Below, piece after piece: positions 1-6,234 of a stretch of DNA of 7,416 nucleotides (position 1 is the stretch's first letter; each line of letters begins with the position of its first letter). A model generated the notes under the pieces. That model saw only the letters and a program-made list of their open reading frames with translations. It had not been told where the DNA came from and made no database searches. The position numbers and the translations under genes were made by a program. The DNA is taken from NCBI GenBank assembly GCA_017303735.1, contig JAFLCF010000187.1, positions 1-7,416 of the forward strand, in the 5' to 3' direction. This DNA is from Anaerolineae bacterium. GTDB lineage: Bacteria; Chloroflexota; Anaerolineae; Anaerolineales; Villigracilaceae.

Positions 1-754
1 CCGCGATTGCAAATTGGATGCGGTCGCCCGTATGAGCATTCTCAATGTAGAGGGTCATGGGCGGGTTGAATTCGCTTGGGTAGCACAAGTTACCACTAAC
101 CGTTCCATGCGGGAGCGGATCGCTTTGGCGCACGCGGATGTCTACGTAGATCGGGGTGTTCGCTTTGTCACTGGTGCCGAAGAGAGCACCCGCCGTGTTG
201 CGCATGATCCAGTAGCCTTTATAGGAGCCGGGAGTGTTCGGCGCAGTGAAGGTGACGGATACGTCGATGTACTGACCAGGAGACACGTAACCGGGCAAGC
301 GCACAGATGTAGTGACACCCAACTGGTCGCCGCCGTTGAAGGCAAGGGTGTAATCGGGCGTCCAGGTACAGGTGCCGCGATTCTTAATGCGCCAGGTCTT
401 GACGAAGGTCTCGCCGGGTTGGAAGCTCGTGCCATCGGAGACCGTAATGTCTGAGACGAATGCCATCCAGTCACAGTAGGTGACGGGAAGTGCCGTCGCT
501 GTCGCGGTGGGCACAGGGGTATTCGTGGCAGGAACAGGCGTCGCCGTGGGAGGAGGCGGGGTTTGCGTCGGGGCTTGGAGAGTCAGCGCGACGACGGTCT
601 GGGTCACCATTGCTTGCAGGGTGGCTTGCGGGTCAGACTCCGTTCGGTCTGTTTCCAATAAAGGCATGGCAAACACGCTGATGGGGATGATCGCCAGCAT
701 GCACAGGATCAGACTGCCAAAAATAATAATGATGTTGTTGGTCGTAAGTTTCAT
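1..754 (-). CDS. Secreted NBR1-type (four-tryptophan) Ig-like domain protein, 3' end outside window
   Basis: The frame starts at the ATG at 754 and stays open to the window edge, giving 251 codons and no stop. Residues 1-29 form a signal peptide: a short basic start, an Ile/Leu-rich core and a cleavage-like VFA. Residues 60-90 are a Thr/Pro-rich linker (TPxPTxT type) typical of exported Chloroflexota proteins. Residues 93 to about 205 match the NBR1-type Ig-like fold, with the expected tryptophans at W96, W121 (TWRIKNRGTC), W131 (CTWTP) and W182 (GYWIMRN). A second domain begins near residue 212 with SGNLCYPSE and may be a carboxypeptidase-regulatory-like beta domain. In eukaryotic NBR1 this fold binds proteins. 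In bacteria the ligand is generally unknown, so an extracellular binding role is inferred. The start is supported by AGAGGA four bases upstream. It is transcribed divergently from the DinB-like gene. Confidence 0.88.
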   Translation of the reverse strand, partial: MKLTTNNIIIIFGSLILCMLAIIPISVFAMPLLETDRTESDPQATLQAMVTQTVVALTLQAPTQTPPPPTATPVPATNTPVPTATATALPVTYCDWMAFVSDITVSDGTSFQPGETFVKTWRIKNRGTCTWTPDYTLAFNGGDQLGVTTSVRLPGYVSPGQYIDVSVTFTAPNTPGSYKGYWIMRNTAGALFGTSDKANTPIYVDIRVRQSDPLPHGTVSGNLCYPSEFNPPMTLYIENAHTGDRIQFAIA

Positions 755-758
755 AAAG

Positions 759-764
759 TCCTCT
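759..764 (-). promoter_or_regulatory. Ribosome binding site of the Ig-like protein gene
   Basis: AGAGGA on the minus strand lies four bases before the ATG at 754. It fixes the start of the secreted protein and agrees with the signal peptide beginning there. Confidence 0.65.
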
Positions 765-778
765 TTTCATTTGCCCAT

Positions 779-808
779 TTAGAACGATTAAGCCCTGTAG
801 AAAGTTCC
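779..808 (-). promoter_or_regulatory. Putative ECF-sigma-type promoter of the Ig-like protein gene
   Basis: Read on the minus strand, GGAACTT (808-802) is followed after 16 bases by GTTCTAA (785-779). This resembles the GGAACTT / GTC(T)AA pattern of RpoE-like extracytoplasmic-function sigma factors. The implied transcription start near 772 would leave a leader of about 18 bases holding the ribosome binding site. The match was made by eye, and the sigma factor of this organism is unknown. Confidence 0.4.
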
Positions 809-815
809 CGCCGCA

Positions 816-835
816 TGCAGTACCATGGTACTGCA
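816..835. promoter_or_regulatory. Perfect 20-bp palindrome, candidate operator between divergent genes
   Basis: TGCAGTACCATGGTACTGCA is identical to its reverse complement over all 20 bases, and the flanking bases break the symmetry. It lies 29 bases before the ATG at 864, covering about -48 to -29 of that gene if its transcript starts at the ATG. It lies just upstream of the leftward promoter at 779-808. Position and symmetry fit a dimeric helix-turn-helix regulator. The regulator itself is not in the window. Confidence 0.55.
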
Positions 836-850
836 ATGAAAAAATTGAGA

Positions 851-856
851 TAAAAT
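851..856 (+). promoter_or_regulatory. Putative -10 box for a leaderless transcript of the DinB-like gene
   Basis: TAAAAT ends seven bases before the ATG at 864, so transcription would begin at or next to the start codon. No Shine-Dalgarno sequence precedes the ATG, which fits a leaderless mRNA. No good -35 box is visible. The palindrome at 816-835 occupies that region, so an activator or repressor could act there. Confidence 0.4.
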
Positions 857-863
857 CCTGCTT

Positions 864-1418
864 ATGATTTCCTCAAATGAATTAAATCCCCTGGTCCTTT
901 CCGCTTTCACCAAACAGATCACCTGGTTGGAGGCTTCCAACCAGTATTCATTGGATGAGTTCATTGAGACCTTCTTTTCCACCCGTTCCCGTACACAGGA
1001 ATTACTGGATGGGTTGAACGACTCTCAAGTTGCGTTCGCGTCAGACGTCCATCCCTTTTGGTCGATCAGCGAGTCGATTACACATTTAGTCTATTCGCAG
1101 GGCTTTTATCTCAACACCCTGCTGGATATTGCCACCAGCCAGTTGCCGCATGTTGTCGAAGCCGCGCGCGGACTCGGCGAAGGTGCGAAACAAGATATCC
1201 CCGCCGAGCAGTTGCGCAAAAATTTGCAGTTTGCCACTGAGCAGATCCACACCGCCATTGAAGGCACACGCAATTCTCACGACCCTGAAAAAGCTGTGAC
1301 GAATTCAATCTTTGGCGTCTGTACGTATAAAACCTGGGTATTGCTCCTGCTCGCGCATGAAGTGGATCACCTGCGTCAAGTCGCTGCCATGCGCAGTGTG
1401 GCACGGACGAATGTGTAG
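864..1418 (+). CDS. DinB/YfiT-like four-helix-bundle protein
   Basis: This 184-residue protein has the size and pattern of the DinB-like superfamily, alpha-helical putative metalloproteins that include YfiT, bacillithiol/mycothiol transferases and damage-inducible DinB of Bacillus. A helix with FWSISESITHLVYSQ carries H74, and a late helix with LAHEVDHLRQ carries H165 and H169. The three histidines match the usual metal-binding triad. There is no signal peptide, so the protein is probably cytoplasmic. The ATG at 864 has no ribosome binding site but sits seven bases after TAAAAT, suggesting a leaderless message. It is transcribed divergently from the secreted Ig-like protein across a spacer with a perfect palindrome. 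Substrate and reaction cannot be read from the sequence; a thiol transferase or hydrolase role is only a family-level possibility. Confidence 0.85.
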   Translation: MISSNELNPLVLSAFTKQITWLEASNQYSLDEFIETFFSTRSRTQELLDGLNDSQVAFASDVHPFWSISESITHLVYSQGFYLNTLLDIATSQLPHVVEAARGLGEGAKQDIPAEQLRKNLQFATEQIHTAIEGTRNSHDPEKAVTNSIFGVCTYKTWVLLLLAHEVDHLRQVAAMRSVARTNV

Positions 1419-1430
1419 GTCACGTTACGT

Positions 1431-1571
1431 AGTAGGGGCAACCCGTCCAGGCTTTGCAAGGCATTCAACCAGAAAGGGAGGGTTGCCCCTGACAAGAATG
1501 CCGCCTATTCAAAGGGCGACCCTCCCTTTGCGCAACGATGCCTCATAAGAATTTGATGGGTCGCCCCTACT
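1431..1571. repeat. 141-bp long imperfect inverted repeat (MITE-like foldback element)
   Basis: Arms 1431-1488 and 1514-1571 pair around one common centre near 1501. The outer arm AGTAGGGGCAACCC (1431-1444) pairs with GGGTCGCCCCTACT (1558-1571) with one mismatch. The middle segment AGGCAT (1459-1464) pairs with ATGCCT (1538-1543). The inner arm AAAGGGAGGGTTGCCC (1473-1488) pairs with 1514-1529 with one mismatch. All three blocks have the same symmetry axis, so this is one hairpin and not a chance cluster. There is no coding frame of its own and no clear target-site duplication. The terminal GTAGGGGC recurs at 6235-6263, which suggests a dispersed genomic repeat. Confidence 0.75.
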
Positions 1572-1642
1572 GAAGACTCAGCGATTACTACCGTCAACAT
1601 TTCTCCACTCTCCCATTTCCCAATTTACTCCCTTCGATACGG

Positions 1643-1671
1643 TTGCACCACTCAGGGCAAGCCTTTACAAT
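1643..1671 (+). promoter_or_regulatory. Putative sigma-70 promoter of the PBP homologue, leaderless
   Basis: TTGCAC (1643-1648, only TTG matching the -35 consensus) is followed by a 17-base spacer and TACAAT (1666-1671, five of six -10 consensus bases). The -10 box ends seven bases before the ATG at 1679, so transcription would begin at the start codon. The in-frame TTG at 1643 would then be the -35 box and not a start codon. Confidence 0.5.
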
Positions 1672-1678
1672 TCAATCC

Positions 1679-4192
1679 ATGCCATCCACCCTTCCCGTTC
1701 TTCGTGTGCGGCGCGAGCGCAGGCTTGAAAAACAAAGACGAAACGAAAACCGTTCCCGCGGCGCAATCTTAAGTGTCGGGCTGATCCTTTCGATTGGGTT
1801 GGGTCTGCTCATCATCCTTAGCGCCTTCGCCTATGCTGACCTAACCCGTAACCTGCCCTCAACCGATATCCTCCCGCGCCTGCTCAACCCGCCAGATGGC
1901 TTGTTGCTTCAACCCACACGCATCTACGACCGCACGGGTCTGCAACTGCTCGTCACCTTCGCCCCGAGCGAGTCACCGCGCCGATACATTCCCATCAGCG
2001 AACAGAATGCACAACATATTCCAGATGAACTTGTCAACGCCATCATTGCCGCCGCCGACCCGCAATTCGAAAGTCATTCCGGCTACTCTCTCGCAGGCTT
2101 GAATAATTTCGAGTCTCATCCCACCCTCGCGCAAAAACTTGTCAGCTCGCTTATGCTCTACGCCGAGCCGCCTTCATTGAATCGCGCCATTCGTGAGCGC
2201 CTGCTTGCCGCGCAGATCACTGCGCAATTCGGACGCACTCAGATCATGGAGTGGTATCTCAACAGCGCCAACTTCGGCAATTATGCCTATGGCGTCGATG
2301 CCGCTGCGCAATTATATTTTGGCAAACCCGTCGACGAACTAACCCTCGCCGAATCCGCCATTCTCGCAGCAGTCAGCGAGACGCCCGCGCTCAATCCGCT
2401 TGATGCTCCGCAAGTTGCCATTCAACGCGGGCGTGAAGTGCTGTATGTGATGAACGACCTCGGACTTGTCTCTCCCGAAGAATCATCCGCGGCGCTGGCA
2501 GAGACTCCCATCTTCGCAACGTCGCCTCTTTCCGCGCCCGAAGTGGCTCCAGCGTTTCTGAATTTACTCCTCGCCCAGATCGATTCGCAGATTCCCCGCG
2601 AGCGCATCGAACGCGGCGGCATCATCGTCATCTCCACTCTGGATTATGAACTGCAAAAAGAAGCCGCTTGTGTCACCGAAGTCTATGCTGTGCGTCTCTC
2701 CGGCTTGCCCGACCCTGCTACTGATTGCGAAGCCGCACGCATTTTGCCTTCTCTTCCACCTGCAAATACATATCCTGATTCATCTGCCAGTGCCATCATC
2801 CTCGACTCGAACACGGGGCAGGTGCTTGCCATGGTGGGAGAGACGATTCAAGGCGTAGAAACGCCTCTGGTCAGCGCACACAGTTCCGGGTCCAGCTTGG
2901 ATGCGTTTGTCTACTTGACCGGCTTCACCCGTGGATTAAGTCCAGCCACACTAACGTGGGATATTCCATCCGAAGAGTCCATCCAAAACTTTGACGGTGA
3001 CTATCATGGCGCGATGCGTCTGCGTATGGCATTGGCGAACGATGTTCAAGTTCCAGCGGCGGCGCTGCGAACGCAAATGGGAATTGAGAATGTAGCGAAG
3101 ATCGCATCGTCGTTTGGCTTGGATATCAATGAAAGCGTCAGCATGCTTGATCTTGCAAGTGCATATGGCGTCTTTGGGACTCAAGGTGTGAAGTTCGGGC
3201 AATATGTGAACGACGAATTTACACCCGCCACAGTGTTGCGCGTTGAAGGGATTGACCGTGGTGTGTTGCTTGACTGGTCGGTGCCTGAAGCGCAAACGGT
3301 TGTGACTCCTGCAATGGCATATCTGATGACGAATGTTCTGAGCGATGAACCTGCACGGTGGGATACCTGGGGCAGGCAGAACGTGTTGGAGATCGGCAGA
3401 CCTGCTGGTGTGAAGCCGGGGCAGACCGTGGATGGAAAAGATGCGTGGGTGGTCGGGTATACGCCCTACATTTCGATCGCGGTCTGGTCGGGTGTGCGCG
3501 GCGAAACGGATATCATTACGCCGCGATACCCCGCTTCTTTGTGGAATGCATTGATGCAAACGGCATCGGCGAACAAACCCAATGACGGCTGGTCTGCGCC
3601 GCAGGGCATTACGCCGATAACGGTCTGTGACCCATCGGGCATGCTGCCGACGCGCGAATGTCCGAATTTGGTGACGGAAATATTTTTGAACGGCAGTGAG
3701 CCAACCCAGGCGGACACTCTTTTCCGCGAATATTCTATCAATCGTGAGACGGGTTTGCTTGCCACGGTCTTTACCCCACCTGAATTGGTGGATACGCGCG
3801 TGTACATGATCTTCCCTGATGAAGCACGTGAATGGGCGTTGAGCGAAGGCTTGTCGATTCCACCCACTTCGTACGATGCCATTCAGTCGCCGCCGATCAA
3901 CCCGATTGCCAATATCACTGCTCCGCAATTATTCGCCGATGTGGACGGCAAGGTGCTCATCCTCGGCGCGGCAACAGGCGATGATTTTATGTATTACCGT
4001 GTGCAGGTGGGCAAGGGCTTGAATCCACAAGAATGGATTCAGTTGGGTGAAGATAATTACACCCGCGTAGATGGCGGTCTGCTCGCCGAGTGGGATACGA
4101 CCGGACTGAGCGGCTTGTATGCCGTGCAGTTGATCGTCGTCCGCACCGATCAGGTAGTGGATACGGCAGTCATTCAAGTGACGGTGAAGTAG
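1679..4192 (+). CDS. Class A penicillin-binding-protein homologue (PBP1A/1C-like) with degenerate GT51 and transpeptidase active sites
   Basis: This 837-residue membrane protein has an Arg-rich cytoplasmic N-terminus, one membrane helix (about 29-52), a GT51 transglycosylase domain (about 100-245), a transpeptidase domain (about 369-625) and a C-terminal extension ending in an Ig-like beta domain (about 745-837), with a Cys pair at 650/661. Scaffold motifs are well kept: WYLNSANFGNYAYGV and YFGKPVDELTLAESAIL in GT51, and DAWVVGYTPYISIAVWSG in the transpeptidase. Catalytic motifs are not. The GT51 ED is AD (A126), GGSTITQQ is replaced around 146-153, SxxK reads SSLD (S405, D408), SxN reads DVQ (455-457) and KTGT reads KPGQ (579-582). 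Family members polymerise and cross-link peptidoglycan; this one is probably inactive and may act as a scaffold or regulator (inference). An in-frame TTG at 1643 would add 12 residues, but it has no ribosome binding site. There are no internal stops. Confidence 0.93.
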   Translation: MPSTLPVLRVRRERRLEKQRRNENRSRGAILSVGLILSIGLGLLIILSAFAYADLTRNLPSTDILPRLLNPPDGLLLQPTRIYDRTGLQLLVTFAPSESPRRYIPISEQNAQHIPDELVNAIIAAADPQFESHSGYSLAGLNNFESHPTLAQKLVSSLMLYAEPPSLNRAIRERLLAAQITAQFGRTQIMEWYLNSANFGNYAYGVDAAAQLYFGKPVDELTLAESAILAAVSETPALNPLDAPQVAIQRGREVLYVMNDLGLVSPEESSAALAETPIFATSPLSAPEVAPAFLNLLLAQIDSQIPRERIERGGIIVISTLDYELQKEAACVTEVYAVRLSGLPDPATDCEAARILPSLPPANTYPDSSASAIILDSNTGQVLAMVGETIQGVETPLVSAHSSGSSLDAFVYLTGFTRGLSPATLTWDIPSEESIQNFDGDYHGAMRLRMALANDVQVPAAALRTQMGIENVAKIASSFGLDINESVSMLDLASAYGVFGTQGVKFGQYVNDEFTPATVLRVEGIDRGVLLDWSVPEAQTVVTPAMAYLMTNVLSDEPARWDTWGRQNVLEIGRPAGVKPGQTVDGKDAWVVGYTPYISIAVWSGVRGETDIITPRYPASLWNALMQTASANKPNDGWSAPQGITPITVCDPSGMLPTRECPNLVTEIFLNGSEPTQADTLFREYSINRETGLLATVFTPPELVDTRVYMIFPDEAREWALSEGLSIPPTSYDAIQSPPINPIANITAPQLFADVDGKVLILGAATGDDFMYYRVQVGKGLNPQEWIQLGEDNYTRVDGGLLAEWDTTGLSGLYAVQLIVVRTDQVVDTAVIQVTVK

Positions 4193-4258
4193 GGCGGTCT
4201 TTTAGCCCGCCATGCTTTTGATTTATAACATGTCACGCTTCAAGCGGGACCTACATTC

Positions 4259-4301
4259 ACGAAAAAGAAGACCCGGCTCATCACCAGGTCTTCTTTTTCG
4301 T
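4259..4301. terminator. Bidirectional rho-independent terminator between convergent genes
   Basis: A perfect 15-bp stem pairs 4259-4273 with 4287-4301 around a 13-base loop. The left arm carries an A-rich run and the right arm TTCTTTTT, so each strand ends its hairpin in a U-rich segment. It lies between the stop of the PBP homologue (4192) and the stop of the oppositely oriented peptidase gene (4315), and can serve both. Confidence 0.85.
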
Positions 4302-4314
4302 TACTCATCACTTG

Positions 4315-6213
4315 TTACTTTTTCTTCTTCGCCTTCGCAACCTTCTTCGCAGGCGCTTTCTTCTTAGCGACAACTTTTTTGACGGCTGCTTTCTTTGCAG
4401 GTTTTGTTGCCTTGCTTTTTACGGATTTCGCATCACGCTTCGCTTTTTCAACCGGTAATTTCTCCAACTCGCTGACCAGTTTCTCTAGCACGTCGAAGCC
4501 GCCCTGCCAGAACTTCGCGTCGCGGATGTTAATTCCAGCTTCACTGAGAATCCGCTCGGGTGATTCAGAGCCGCCCGCCGAAAGGATCTTGAGATACTTC
4601 GGCTTGAACGATTCACCTTCCGCTTTGAATTGCTGATAGAGTGCCAACACCAGCAATTGTCCAAAGGCATAAGCATACACATAGAAAGGAGTCTGGTAAA
4701 TGTGCGGGATGCCCACCCATTCCCATTTGAATTCGTCGCTCAACTCAAGTGAGTCACCGAATTGTTCTTTGAGGTTCTCGAGGTAGGCATTGGCAAGATC
4801 ATCGACTGAAGCGTTCTTCTGGGTCAGCTCATGTGCGGTCTTCTCAAACAATGCGAAATAGGATTGGCGCATGATCGTGGCGTAGGCATCATCCATTTGT
4901 TTGAAGAGGATGTCACGGCGCACGGACTCGTCTTTTTCTTCGGTCAGCAACTTGTCGATCAAGACCATCTCTGCAAACGTGGAGGCAGTCTCTGCCAGAG
5001 GCAATGACGAGTGGAAGGTGTAGGTGCTGTGATGTTCCGCCAACATAGCATGAATGGCGTGACCAAGTTCATGTGCCAGTGTGGCGACTTCACGGCTGTT
5101 GCCCTGATAATTCACCAACACATAAGGGGTCTCTTCGGGTAAAAAGCCCCAGCAGAACGCGCCGCCGCGTTTGCCCTTGCGGACTTCGCTGTCGATGCGG
5201 TTCTGGTCAAAAACGCGTTTTGCCAATTCGGCTACTTTGGGCGAAAAGCCTTGGAACGCATCCAAGACCATGTTGACGGCGGTGTCCCACTCGTAGGTCT
5301 TCTTTGAAGCCGCCAGCGGCGCATAAATATCGTAACGGCGGATCTTCTTCATGCCGAGGTGCTTGGCTTTCATCTTGAAGTAGCGCTGGAAGATGCCCAC
5401 ATTCTTGCGCGCCACGCTCAACAAAGCCTCCACGGCTTCGTCGGGGACATCGTTGCTCAAGTTGCGCGGTGCGATCGAATTCTTGAACTTGCGCAGGTTG
5501 ATGTTTTCACTGTGCCAGTCGCGCAAAATGGTCTGGTAGATCTGCCCAAGAATATTGCCATCTGCTGCCAACACCTTGAATTGCGATTGATAACTGGCGG
5601 CACGCACAGCCGGGTCTGTGCTGTAACGGTACGAATACAACTCGCCCGCTGTCATTTCTTTTTCCTTGCCGCCCACTTTCATTTTAAAAGCGTAACGGCT
5701 TGTAATAGAGTCGTACAGGTTGCCAAGCGCACTCACGCCGGTCACATTCTTGAGGTTGATGATCTTCTCTTCGGCTTCGCTCAAGGTGTGCGGTTTGTAC
5801 AAACGCATGGCTTCGAGGTAATAGCGATAATCACCCGAGGCATCCATCAGTCGTTTGGCGTTGGCATCGTCGAGTTCCTTCCACCACAAGCTGAAGAACA
5901 AGGTGCGGTTCTGATTCTCGGCGAGGAACTGCATCACGCGTGCCTGCAAGGCTTGTGCTTTCTGGTCTTGTGTATCTGCCGTGAAAGACAAGCCTGCAAA
6001 CGAATAAAGTTTATTCGCAATGCGGGTCGAGGTTTCGTCGGCTTTCATCACGTCCATAAATTGTTCGGTGGAAATATCTGGCGTCAGTTTATTTCTCACC
6101 CCTTCGAAAGACGCCACCTGCTCTTCGATCATGTCAAAAGCGTTTTCAAGTTCAGGGCTGTCGTAGCCGCTGTACAGTTGGGAAAGGTCCCATTTGGAAA
6201 GTTTGTATGCCAT
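4315..6213 (-). CDS. pepF: M3 family oligoendopeptidase F with lysine-rich C-terminal tail
   Basis: This 632-residue zinc metallopeptidase cuts short peptides in the cytoplasm. It begins with the family-typical KWDLSQLY and carries the zinc site HELGH (H381, E382, H385), with E408 in LAETASTFAEM as the likely third ligand. RGGAFCWGF upstream of the site and PHIYQTPFYVYAYAFGQLL downstream are standard for the PepF branch. The last 43 residues (590-632) are unusual: 20 lysines and one arginine mixed with Ala, Val and Pro, resembling histone H1-like tails and absent from ordinary PepF proteins of about 600 residues. The start at 6213 is fixed by AAGGAG five bases upstream. A longer frame from 6273 exists but reads through a palindromic repeat. 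It may be co-transcribed with the ychF-like gene 98 bases upstream and ends at the shared terminator. Confidence 0.95.
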   Translation of the reverse strand: MAYKLSKWDLSQLYSGYDSPELENAFDMIEEQVASFEGVRNKLTPDISTEQFMDVMKADETSTRIANKLYSFAGLSFTADTQDQKAQALQARVMQFLAENQNRTLFFSLWWKELDDANAKRLMDASGDYRYYLEAMRLYKPHTLSEAEEKIINLKNVTGVSALGNLYDSITSRYAFKMKVGGKEKEMTAGELYSYRYSTDPAVRAASYQSQFKVLAADGNILGQIYQTILRDWHSENINLRKFKNSIAPRNLSNDVPDEAVEALLSVARKNVGIFQRYFKMKAKHLGMKKIRRYDIYAPLAASKKTYEWDTAVNMVLDAFQGFSPKVAELAKRVFDQNRIDSEVRKGKRGGAFCWGFLPEETPYVLVNYQGNSREVATLAHELGHAIHAMLAEHHSTYTFHSSLPLAETASTFAEMVLIDKLLTEEKDESVRRDILFKQMDDAYATIMRQSYFALFEKTAHELTQKNASVDDLANAYLENLKEQFGDSLELSDEFKWEWVGIPHIYQTPFYVYAYAFGQLLVLALYQQFKAEGESFKPKYLKILSAGGSESPERILSEAGINIRDAKFWQGGFDVLEKLVSELEKLPVEKAKRDAKSVKSKATKPAKKAAVKKVVAKKKAPAKKVAKAKKKK

Positions 6214-6218
6214 GATGT

Positions 6219-6224
6219 CTCCTT
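6219..6224 (-). promoter_or_regulatory. Ribosome binding site deciding the pepF start
   Basis: A perfect AAGGAG on the minus strand lies five bases before the ATG at 6213. It favours this start over the in-frame ATG at 6273, which would add 20 residues encoded largely by the palindromic repeat. Confidence 0.8.
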
Positions 6225-6234
6225 GTTCATTATT

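Noticed and set aside
14..454. Open frame of 146 codons on the plus strand
   Set aside because: It is antisense to the secreted Ig-like protein, whose signal peptide, linker and four tryptophans are convincing.
1431..1571. CRISPR-like array from repeated GGGCAACCC/GGGTTGCCC motifs
   Set aside because: The copies alternate in orientation on a single symmetry axis with no constant-length spacers, so this is a foldback and not an array.
1643..1678. TTG start adding 12 residues to the PBP homologue
   Set aside because: There is no ribosome binding site before it, and the TTG fits the -35 position of a promoter whose -10 box points to the ATG at 1679. It cannot be fully excluded.
2951..3928. Open frame of 325 codons on the minus strand
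   Set aside because: It lies entirely antisense to the PBP homologue and translates to an Arg/His-rich, low-order protein with no recognisable motif, typical of a shadow frame.
4192..4211. Small hairpin right after the PBP stop as a separate terminator
   Set aside because: The stem is only five base pairs (GGCGG/CCGCC) with no U-run. The 15-bp hairpin at 4259-4301 is far stronger.
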